Source of the DNA: Parus major
Taxonomy: Eukaryota; Chordata; Aves; Passeriformes; Paridae
Reading direction: 5' to 3'
Length of the DNA: 64,000 nucleotides
NCBI RefSeq assembly: GCF_001522545.3
Contig: NC_031781.1
Coordinates: 8,127,487 to 8,191,486 of the forward strand
This document shows positions 27,801-36,392 of the stretch, in pieces. The position numbers and the translations under genes were made by a program. The notes under the pieces were generated by a model. It saw nothing but the letters and a program-made list of their open reading frames with translations, did not search any database and was not told the DNA's origin. Each line of letters opens with the position of its first letter. The first letter of the stretch is position 1.

Positions 27801-29680
27801 CTGCTTTTAAATTCTTTTCCCCTTAGCACTGGGTGGGACACTCCTAGTACCTCACACTAAAGATCCTGCTGGTTACGTTTGCTAATGGAGAGCAGGATAC
27901 CAGGGCCGGTGCTATTATTATTCTGCTACTATTCTACCGCTTCTCTTAAATTGCTTTGTCAGACTTCCCGTCACTTGAGACAAGTTCCATTATAGCAGAC
28001 ATTAGGTGTATTTAGGTATTTGCCAGATAATAGAGTAAGGTTCTTAAGCAATCAATCTGTATAGATTAGTCTAATCTGCTGCTGCTGGAAACTTTGTTTC
28101 CAGAAGCAAAGTAGACAATAGTTTCAGATTACCTGCAATGAGGTTAAGCTATGGGCAATATATCTTTTGAGGTGTGAAGAAAAAGAAAATAAAAGAATGC
28201 GTTCCCAGTATTGTCTTTGCCTTTACCAGATCAGGCAGGTATCTGAATTGATATTTCAATTTCTCTAAAAACTATTCCTAATACATCTGGCTCAGTTTAA
28301 ATTGCTTTACTTGTGGTTTTCTTAAGTATTTTGGAATGCAGGATACAACAGAATTCAGTTAGAATGTTATTTCCCAAATCAAACGAAACAAACAAAAAAG
28401 TTTCAATATCAGATAAAAGATTGTTATTTCCATATTAAAATAAGATTTCCAGGAGCAAAGCCAAGCAATTCAAGATTTTTAGTATTCTCCATAAAAGTGA
28501 AGGCAATGAGCCAATGAAGTTAAAAACACAGAAGGGCTGTCTGTGTCACCCAGTTCTAAAGTAATGCAGTTTTTCAGTGATATTTTTCAGAAAATATAGA
28601 AATATTTTTTTGTTTAAACTCTCATAGCTCAAACTATAATTTAAAATACTAAGTAAGGACTGTCAGATCATCCCTCCCTTCAGCTTTTCCTAGTATGAGG
28701 CTACATAAAATGATTTATTTCCATCACCCTATTTTCTCAACTTACCTTTCACCCTATTGGATAACAGATATGGATACAAGCATGAGGAAAGGAAGAGCAG
28801 TACTGCATCTGTTCATGAGATAATGTAGAATTTATGTCCAGCAAGAAACACAGGCTGGAGTCTCACTGAAGGTCACCGGCACTTAAGGCAAGTGCTTAGA
28901 GCTCTGCTGAACAAAGAGCAGCATAAACCTGTACTTACAGTGCTTCCCTACACTGTGGCCATGAAGAGTTGGGTGGGTTTTTTCCTCACATGGTTCTCCT
29001 TGACTTCAGGCTCTATAGCAAATATGAGAATAATAAACTTTCATGTACTGTTTGATAAAAAATAATCCACACCCTAAAATTAATGGTAATCATCCAGATA
29101 TCTGGTCTGGTCCCCACTGATCTGATCCCATGAAATGCTAGATTCTGCCATTAAATATAATAGGGCAACTCCCATAACTGGAACACTTATACTGACAAGA
29201 GAGGAGATAACCAAGTTGAAGAATTAAATAGGCAAATAACCTAAATTAATTAAAATGATATAAAAAGATAATAACTGCCGCCTTCTTTTAACTGAGCAAC
29301 TGTTAAAACTTAAGAGTCAGTTGAATATTAGTCCTTCTATTGGAGACATCTTTTTCTAAAAAATTATGTTCTTTATGAGAACTATCATATTCTTTATAAA
29401 TAAGCTATTTAAACTCCAATGTGACAAAATTTCCCATAGCAAAATCTATTTTGCATATAGTTTATTTCAGACTTGCAACAGACTTCTTCTAAAACCATAA
29501 AGCTTTGTCAAGCCTTCTGCAGTAATTCATAGTAGCTGAAATTCTTGTGCAACCTAGGGTTTGCATTGATTTAATCTGCAAAAGTATCTCAAAATCTCTG
29601 AAAATACTCACTCAAATATATAGGAAAAGTTCACTTTTCCCACATAAAGTAGATTATAATAATACTTCAAGTATTTACAG
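24869..29680. other. Intergenic DNA, IL17RD-HESX1 (part 2)
   Basis: AT-rich, low-complexity in places (TA dinucleotides near 26158-26171). A GC-richer patch at about 27430-27640 has open frames on both strands but no recognisable protein or repeat. No exon, tRNA or named mobile element is supported here. Distal HESX1 regulatory DNA may be present but cannot be recognised without alignment to other species. Confidence 0.55.
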
Positions 29681-29686
29681 TTTATT
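29681..29686 (-). terminator. HESX1: Candidate HESX1 polyadenylation signal
   Basis: tttatt on the plus strand reads AATAAA on the minus strand, about 125 bases after the HESX1 stop codon. It is the first such hexamer I noticed downstream. A short 3' UTR would fit this compact gene, but AT-rich DNA gives such hexamers by chance. Confidence 0.4.
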
Positions 29687-29811
29687 TGAATGAAAATTAT
29701 AATAAACTTTCAAATCTGAGCATAAAATCATAATTATTATATCATTACTTAATACAGGTTATGAGTAATTCTTCATTTTCTGTAGTAGTACTGTAACAGC
29801 AAGTCATCCTT

Positions 29812-29910
29812 CTACTCTAGCAGGCTGGAGGTGAAAGTATTTTTCACCATTAGAAACTGAGATTCTCTGTGTGATCTTTTCAGTTTTGCACGACGGTTCT
29901 GGAACCAGAT
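29812..29910 (-). CDS. HESX1: HESX1 coding exon 4
   Basis: Residues 166-197: [16 protein letters not shown]..., then SSLLE and a TAG stop (29814-29812). The acceptor is tctattttag (29920-29911). It carries the DNA-recognition helix of the homeodomain. Confidence 0.95.
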   Translation of the reverse strand: MWFQNRRAKLKRSHRESQFLMVKNTFTSSLLE

Positions 29911-31783
29911 CTAAAATAGAAAGAGAAGGGATGCTTCTCAGAAATACAGCAGTGGAAGCAGAATAATATTTGAAACTTAAAAGTATTTGCACAGCATGAC
30001 AATATTTTGTGTGATGACAGCAGCTTGCAAGTTCAAAATAAATTTAAAATCTGCAGATGACAGCATGTAGCTACCTGCTACCTGTAATTTTACCACCACA
30101 GACAAAGAAAAGAATATCCCCAGGTTGAGTGGAAAGTGAGATCTCAGCTTCACTGCAATTAATGTAAAAACTGGTATTAAATTCAGTGATGGAATCAGAT
30201 CCGGGAAGATCCTGAACATCTGGAATCCATACATGTATTATTTCAAGTGTCACAGGTGCTATTTCTTCAGCTGTTTAACTATTTGAAGCAGCAAGTATCC
30301 CATTAAGCTCAATATAATACTTGCAACAAAAGCCTGATAAACAACAAAGTGAAGCCTAAATTCTCATGTTTACAGCATGCTTCTTATCACATTGAACTTC
30401 CTGGAAATCAATAATTAACATCCCTGAATAGATTTTGCTTTTGGCCAGATAAAGATATAGGTTCAAACACCAGTTTAACACATCTGTGCTCTGCTAGCAG
30501 TCTCACAAAGTATGCAGGCTGTCACACAAATTATGCCCATACTTGTTTCAAATTAATTTTTCAAATATGGTGACAAGGAAAATACAAAAATTATTTTAAG
30601 TAAATGATAAAGTTCTGCATATAATAACTAAAGATTAACATAGCAGATATTGTGAAAATATTATAGTGATGAATACCTCATCAATGCTATGGAAGTCTCT
30701 AGACTTCAGTAGCAATTCAATGGTTTTCATTTCATGAATCATTGAAGGTATGTTTCATGTATATACATTGATTTAAATTAAGAGTATTAACATCCTCATT
30801 AGTACTGTCAAACTACTTACATATATAACCAGAGAGTATATATAGCTGGAATTACAGAAAAGTTCAAATAAATTCTTAATTACCTGGATCCTGTCTTCAT
30901 CTAAATCTAATTTGCGAGCTAACTCTTCTCTAATATCAATGCCGGGGTAGGAGTTCATTTTAAAAACATTTTCCAAGACTTCAATCTGAGGAGATTAAAA
31001 TACACTTGTTGAATAGTTAACACTATGTTCATACCAGTAATACATAAAATAAATAAAATAACAGCTTAGTTTGTTCAACTTCTGATCAGTGTTTGCACAA
31101 TTTTGATTCCATGCATAAACACACATCTGCTGAAATTAGCAACATTCCTGTTAATTTACACTAGTTCCTGATTATATTTCTCTCTGCAGAGGTACATCAC
31201 ACAGAACTTACCAGCTGTTAGAAGTTTCTTCCAACATTTTAGTAAACAACATTGTTACTCACTAGTTAAAAGCTAAGGAAAGCCCTACCTGGTTTCTAGT
31301 GAATGCAGTCCTTGGTCTTCTACCTCTGTACCAGCTCAATTCTCGTTTGAAGGACAGCCTTTCAGTTACTGAAAAATATTTTTCACATTTCAAAACTTTC
31401 TCCTCTTGCACTGGACCACTTCTAGCATGAAATAATGGATTCTCATAGCAAACAACAGGGATTTGCAGATGGGGATTACTGTCATCACCTAAAACTAGAA
31501 AGAGCAAGGAGAGCTTCAATTTACTGGTTTGCAGTAGAAACATGCCAGTATTTTTAAAGGGTAAAGAGGTTACAAAACAGACTGACTTACCCACACTGGT
31601 GCATGCATCCATCCAGGGTCTGTGAGGTTTCCCAGCTGGAATGTCATCTTTTTTCTGCTCCAGTCCCAATATACTCTCAATTGAAAAGGAGCACTGTGTG
31701 GTTTTACTCTCTGCAAAGCTGGGCACCCTGTGCAGATCCGGGGAGGCCGCGGTGGCGGCAGAACACAGCGAGGGACCAGCCAT
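29812..31783 (-). CDS. HESX1: HESX1 homeobox protein (complete, 4 coding exons)
   Basis: HESX1 (Rpx/ANF) is a paired-like homeodomain repressor of anterior forebrain and pituitary development. The joined exons 31783-31591, 31488-31289, 30985-30884 and 29910-29812 give 197 residues and a stop. An Engrailed-homology (eh1) motif FSIESILGL lies at residues 33-41, used in this family to recruit TLE/Groucho. HRPW follows at 54-57. The homeodomain is at 120-179, from [12 protein letters not shown] to the recognition helix IWFQNRRAK (W, F, N and R all present), followed by [10 protein letters not shown], a family hallmark. All three introns are GT-AG with consistent phases (1, 0, 0), and the homeodomain is split by two introns. 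Human HESX1 is 185 residues; the extra length is mainly N-terminal. The start at 31783 has a strong context (G at -3 and +4) and aligns with the human start; an in-frame ATG at 31804 would add 7 residues. The gene is intact. Confidence 0.96.
30884..30985 (-). CDS. HESX1: HESX1 coding exon 3
   Basis: Residues 132-165, starting [20 protein letters not shown] and ending in DEDRIQ: homeodomain helices 1 and 2. Exactly 102 bases, phase 0 at both ends, acceptor ctcctcag and donor gtaatt. Confidence 0.95.
31289..31488 (-). CDS. HESX1: HESX1 coding exon 2
   Basis: Residues 65 (split) to 131, starting [10 protein letters not shown] and ending [11 protein letters not shown]. It includes the conserved [16 protein letters not shown] segment just before the homeodomain. 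Acceptor ctagttttag, donor gtaggg. The open frame continues through both flanking introns, so an ORF-only annotation would wrongly fuse exons 1 and 2. Confidence 0.95.
31591..31783 (-). CDS. HESX1: HESX1 coding exon 1
   Basis: Residues 1-64 plus one base, from [10 protein letters not shown] through the eh1 motif to MDACTSV. The donor is gtaagt (31590-31585). The intron to exon 2 is only 102 bases. The open frame extends upstream to 31834, but its first codon there is GTG, so a start at 31783 or 31804 is required. Confidence 0.92.
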
Positions 31784-31839
31784 GCCTTCGCCCTCAGTCA
31801 GCATAGCAGGAGTACTGTACTTGCATTTCTCCACAAGTC

Positions 31840-32060
31840 CTCCTTATAGCTAAGTTGACAAGGGGGTTGGATTTGCAACGTCATTAATTAAAATCTTTTA
31901 TTAGAAAGTTTTAGCATGTCAATGAAAACTCTCCCACCAAGAGGCACGAGGAGTTAATTGTTTATTTGTTTGCAAGTAATTAGCAACTAATGGTGACACT
32001 AGGGGGGCCACCAAGGGGGACAAAAAGTGTTATCTCTCCTAACCAGAGCATCGACTTAAC
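31840..32060 (-). promoter_or_regulatory. HESX1: HESX1 proximal promoter candidate
   Basis: Just upstream of HESX1, minus strand, there are two TATA-like boxes: CTATAAG at 31849-31843 and AATAAAAG at 31902-31895. A CRE half site (TGACGT, 31883-31878) and the palindrome TTAATTAA (31884-31891), a homeodomain-type core, lie between them. Further up, ttaattg and gtaattag homeodomain cores and a forkhead-like tgtttatttgtttg sequence cluster at 31950-31985. Which TATA box is used is not known. The LIM-homeodomain and OTX inputs known for this gene in other vertebrates make the homeodomain cores plausible, but their use here is inference. Confidence 0.45.
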
Positions 32061-32304
32061 TTTCTCAAAAGAAGCTGTGCACAAATATAGTACTTCTCTT
32101 TTATTCAAAATCATTAATGTATAAAATCAGTTTTTAAAAAAACTTTATACTCTAATGGACTCCACTTACCTAAACATAGAAGCATGATAGGAAACCAGTC
32201 AAGTAATAAGTAATCTCATTTAAGTGAATTTCCTTCCAAGGAAATTTAAAAAATAATCTCTTAATGCTATTAGGGTAATCCCGATGAAAATGCCTCTGTT
32301 TTTT

Positions 32305-32316
32305 CATATGCATATG
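32305..32316. promoter_or_regulatory. Perfect palindrome CATATGCATATG (POU-like)
   Basis: A 12-base perfect palindrome about 520 bases upstream of the HESX1 start codon. It contains ATGCATATG, which is close to the dimeric POU (MORE-type) recognition element. It could bind a POU dimer or be chance in AT-rich DNA. Confidence 0.3.
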
Positions 32317-34264
32317 TAATGGTGAACGTGGTCAATAAAACAACAATAGCTTTTGGCATAAGACACTGTGCAGTGGGTTGGCAGTGTTGTCAAAGCTCAG
32401 TGTAATTGCCTTCCAAGTGCCTGGATTAGTTAATAGGAACAGTTGCACCAACTATTTTAAATAATTCATGCATTCATTTTTCTTATTAAAATAACTTTGT
32501 TGCAGCTTTTTTGAAACATACCAGATGTGAAATTTCCTGATAATTCTTCACTACATAAAAGCAAAACTTGAGGTAATAGAAGCAGTACACTCAAATTTAC
32601 AGGTTTAATAGCATCCTTTTTCTTGTAGATGTCTCTCCCTCCTTGTAGATTTATAGCAAACAAAGATATATTTAAATCCTACAAAGCCAATACTTAAAAT
32701 CACAAAAAAAAAAAAAAAATGAGTAATGGGAAGAAAGGTGATAAAGGCTTTGTAATGGGGCTCAAAGTCTGACAGAATTCTGATTGCATCCATTACAAAG
32801 AAAATAGCGACTATAACATTTTCATATTCAAGCTCATCTGTCACACAGCAGTTTACATCACATGCTCAAAAACAACTTTTGGTTCAGGACAAGAAAAGGA
32901 GAAATTTCTGTAGAGACACTATAAAATCAAGATTTGTCAAAAAAATAACAGGCAAAACTGAAAACAATATTTTTATTTCAGGAGAAAAAGTTACTCCTCC
33001 TACTGGCCTGACCTTGTGTTGTGCAGTGAGATTGTTGTCAAACGAAACTATTAAAAGAGTGACAATTGAAGAAGTCATCTTACCAAGGGCACTTCTCACA
33101 CATATCAATGGATCTTGAAGCAGCATGCATCCACCTGCAATGTTCACTTGCAAGATGAGCTCCAGTCACCGTTTATAGACCTTAAGCCTTCTCTTGAAAA
33201 CTGTATTTCATTGTTTGGGCTCATTAGTATTAATCAATTCTACCTTGCAACCCAGTTGAAATTACCTATAGACTTTTAACTAAATACCTTGGCAGGGGCA
33301 ATTAGAGCAACACAGCAAACATTAAGTTGGGAATCCTAAGTAATCAATAATAGGAAAACTCACTGCTCCTTGGATATGCAAATCCAATCCTCTTACAGCA
33401 TCACATACTTGATGAGGCAGCAAACTAATCTCCCTTTCAGACCTTGCACCACTGGTTTTTGCCCAGGGACAGTGGAGTTCATCTCTTTAGTAGATGAAGC
33501 TTTCATTCTTCTGAGATGAGAAGCCTCCAAGGGTTTACACCAGCTGAGGAGACCACACCAAGAGCTCTTGGGGGCTTTGGTCTGAAGCCCCAGTTCTTCC
33601 TCTTGCTGCCTTTTGCTCTTCTCCCCCACTGCTACATCACCTTTTACTCGAGCCTGGGCAATATTTCCAGCTTTTTAAAAAGGTATAAATGGTATATATT
33701 ATCTTTCCTGATTAGTTATCACTCCAAAAATTTGCCTTTCACCTCACCTTTCTCACAACATCTTCACCCAGCAGTATGTCACCACCTCAGAAGTCATGCT
33801 GCATAAAGCCCTCTTTCAAATAAGCTTTTAATATGAATAGCAAATATATTCAAAGCCAACTTCAAAATTCCCAAGTTTTTTTAAAGCAAGAATACCTCAA
33901 AATGGTAACACCAATTTCAACAAAACAAAAGCAGTTAGCTATTTATTGGCTGAAATAAAAGCTGTTTTGACACAAGGAGATTGAGTGAATGCAGGTAAAC
34001 TCAAGGTTAATCCAAGGTTGCCACTAGCAATAGTACGAGAAACAGTGTGTTAAAAAGTGGGAAGCACTGCAAATAAAGCCTACCTGACCCACACAGCTAC
34101 TTTCACCCTGCAACAGAGGCAAAATGTTCTCTCCATAAGGGCACACATCTGGAATCCTCTAAAGATCTGTTCGCTGCCTCTTCTCCCTGCTGACAATGTG
34201 CCAAGTGCTAGTTCCCCATATTTTTAAGGCCTCTCAGTAGATATTCCGCAGAAAGAACAGCAAC

Positions 34265-34370
34265 AAGAAAACAAAACAAATAAAATCCAACCCCCTCAAA
34301 AAACCCCAAACCGAAAAAAAACCCCTGCCCCACAAATCACAAAGCCCAAACAACAGAAAAACCCTCACAT
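34265..34370. repeat. A/C-rich low-complexity tract
   Basis: Almost entirely A and C on the plus strand, with repeated aaac, aaccc and ccaa words. It is simple-sequence DNA without a clean period. Confidence 0.75.
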
Positions 34371-34902
34371 ACTAAGAAAAGGTCTACAATGATGAAAACA
34401 GTGTAACACTAAAACCACACTTTGAGGATGCAGAGGGATTCTTCAATTCATTGCTATACATTTGTTGCAGTCAAATTTGTAGCTCAAGTAAAACTTTTGG
34501 ATACCACTTAGAGCTGTAAATACACAAAGCTAACTAAACTAAATTCACTTAAAGTTACTACTTTCCTGAATTCCACTGGGAAAATTATCTTACAGTACAA
34601 AACAGAATAATTTCTTACAGGAGACTGCTGTAAAACTTGGCCACAAGTTAGCTTCTCAAAACCAGAAAGTAAATATATTTATAAGTCATGAGCCAATGTT
34701 AATGTTCTGTTGCATGGTTGCAGATACAAGATTTAATCTTTAAACACCTTGTAAGAAAACCCTCAATTAATACCCTTATTGACAGGGGAAGGGAGAGGTG
34801 CTGTGACTTGCTTCAGTCAGGTGAGTCACCAGGTGAGCTGGTAAATTAATTGACTGAGCACAGTATTAACTTGGAAATTTCTTCACTACTCCCTACAGGG
34901 AA

Positions 34903-35000
34903 AAACAAAACAACACAATAGCAAAAAAAAAACAAAAAAAAACCCAAACAAACAAAAAACACCCATCAAAAAACACAAACCAATAAAAAAAAAAAAACCA
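34903..35000. repeat. A-rich low-complexity tract
   Basis: Long runs of A interrupted by single C or short CCC groups, including caaaaaaaaaacaaaaaa, ending in a run of 13 A. It lies 270 bases upstream of the plus-oriented CR1 copy and is not part of it. Confidence 0.75.
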
Positions 35001-35269
35001 TCTCAAAAATCTCTAATTGTTTGCAATTTAACACATCAGCCCTGTTCTTTATCTACTTTTAAAAGTAAACCATAACCTGATACAATATAAAGAATGGTCT
35101 CCATAGCAAGACTGTGCAACCATTAATCATTTGCTCTGATGACTGATTTCATGTACTTTCTAATCTGGTCTTAGACCTGGTCCCAAAAAGGAAAAACCAA
35201 CAAGGGAACAGCCTTTTTCTTTTTTCCCCCAGCTATCATCAAGTCTACCAAGTCTTGCTCCCTTAAAAC

Positions 35270-35562
35270 TACCTGAAAGGAAGTTGTAGCCAGGTGGGGT
35301 CAGTCTCTTCTCCCAGGTAACAAGTGACAGAACCAGAGGAAACAGCCTCAAGTTGTGCCAGGAAAGGTTTAGATTGGATATTGGGAAAAGTTTCTTCATG
35401 GGCAGGGTAGTCAGGCACTGAAAATCACCATCCCTGGAAGTGTTCAGATGTGAGGATGTAGGTCTTGGGCACATGGTTTAGTGGTGAACACAGGCTGCTG
35501 GATTAATGGTTGGACTCAATGACTTTAGAGGTCTTTCCTAACCTTATGGATTCTATAATTGT
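35270..35562 (+). mobile_element. CR1 LINE fragment (3' end intact)
   Basis: Plus-oriented CR1 3' region: 'aaggaagttgtagccaggtg', 'gggtcagtctcttctcccag', 'agttgtgccaggaaaggttt', 'caccatccctggaagtgttc', 'acatggtttagtggtg', 'ggttggactcaatgacttta' and the terminal 'ggattctataattgta'. It is 5'-truncated, about 290 bases, and diverged with small internal deletions. It is the only plus-oriented CR1 fragment I recognise in the window. The minus open frame 35160-35474 lies over it and is spurious. Confidence 0.93.
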
Positions 35563-36050
35563 AAGTAATTTCAGAGCTAAATCAGTTTGCAAGTCCAACC
35601 AATGATCTGTTTTGATTCCAGTGAGCCCTCAGAGTAGCTTTAAGCATTTAGAATTTACTACCAACCTATAGCACTGCACTTATTCAGTCTAAGAGAGAAG
35701 AGACACTGCTTCCCAATATCTAATTAAGAATCTCACCTGCCTCAGCTTAAGGCCTCTTGACCTCTCAGTGCAAGCACAGCAGAAGTGGCTGGCCTTCACA
35801 TGGCAGGGATAAGAGGAGACTTCCCAAAAGGGATGCTCCAGTGCCAAAGATGCTCCATAACCACAAGGACACAACACGGCTCCCCAGCTGTGGAGTGGCC
35901 CACAAAGTAAATCCGTGAGGAGACGACAACAACCTCCGGAGAACAGGCAGACAGGGCTGCGAAGACACTTTGCTTAACATCCATGACCTACACTGCCTGG
36001 CAGTCACTTGGGCAGGGACACGACCTCTGCTACCTCCTCTCCCCACAGGG
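35563..36050. other. APPL1 upstream flank
   Basis: Moderate-GC transition into the APPL1 CpG island. Overlapping open frames on both strands are not supported as genes. Nothing else is recognised. Confidence 0.5.
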
Positions 36051-36153
36051 AGTCACTCCCGGGACACCGCCGGAGCCTCCGCCCTAAGGGGCCGCGCGCG
36101 AGTGACCCCGCCCTCCGCCCCCGCTCTTGCGGGCGAACTGGCGGGCCCGCCAG

Positions 36154-36249
36154 CCAATGGGCAGCTTGACAGGGGCGCGGACGGGCCAATGGGCAGCCAG
36201 ATAGGGGCGCGGACAGACCAATGGGGAAGCCGGGCGCGCGGGGGGAGGG
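36154..36249 (+). promoter_or_regulatory. APPL1: Three phased CCAAT boxes in 32-bp tandem repeats
   Basis: CCAAT occurs at 36154-36158, 36186-36190 and 36218-36222, spaced exactly 32 bases. The first two repeat units are nearly the same (ccaatgggcagc, then g/a changes, then aggggcgcggac); the third keeps ccaatgggg before diverging into ggcgcgcgggg. CCAATGGG fits the NF-Y site. Thirty-two bases is about three helical turns, which would put the sites on one face of the DNA. Confidence 0.75.
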
Positions 36250-36338
36250 ACGTCCGGCGCGCGGCGGGCGGGGGTCGGTGCGGGTCGGGTCCGGCGCGGG
36301 GGGAACGGAGCCGCGGAGGGCTCAGCGCCGCTGCCGCC

Positions 36339-36392
36339 ATGCCCGGCATTGACAAACTGCCCATCGAGGAGACGCTGGAGGACAGCCCGCAG
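36339..36392 (+). CDS. APPL1: APPL1 coding exon 1
   Basis: Residues 1-18, MPGIDKLPIEETLEDSPQ, phase 0, donor gtgaga. The Kozak context gccgccATG decides the start. Confidence 0.97.

Larger units (their letters stand above)
32061..35269. other. Intergenic DNA, HESX1-APPL1
   Basis: Non-coding DNA between divergently transcribed genes. It holds A17 near 32703-32719 and two A/C-rich low-complexity tracts (about 34265-34370 and 34903-35000). A caggtg E-box pair occurs near 34818-34835. I see no exon or RNA gene; open frames such as 32605-32844 and 33516-33806 show no family features. Confidence 0.6.

Noticed and set aside
31262..31834. One continuous 190-codon HESX1 open frame as a single exon
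   Set aside because: It runs through a 102-base intron (31489-31590) and past the exon 2 donor. Splicing restores the known protein sequence; the unspliced product lacks most of the homeodomain.
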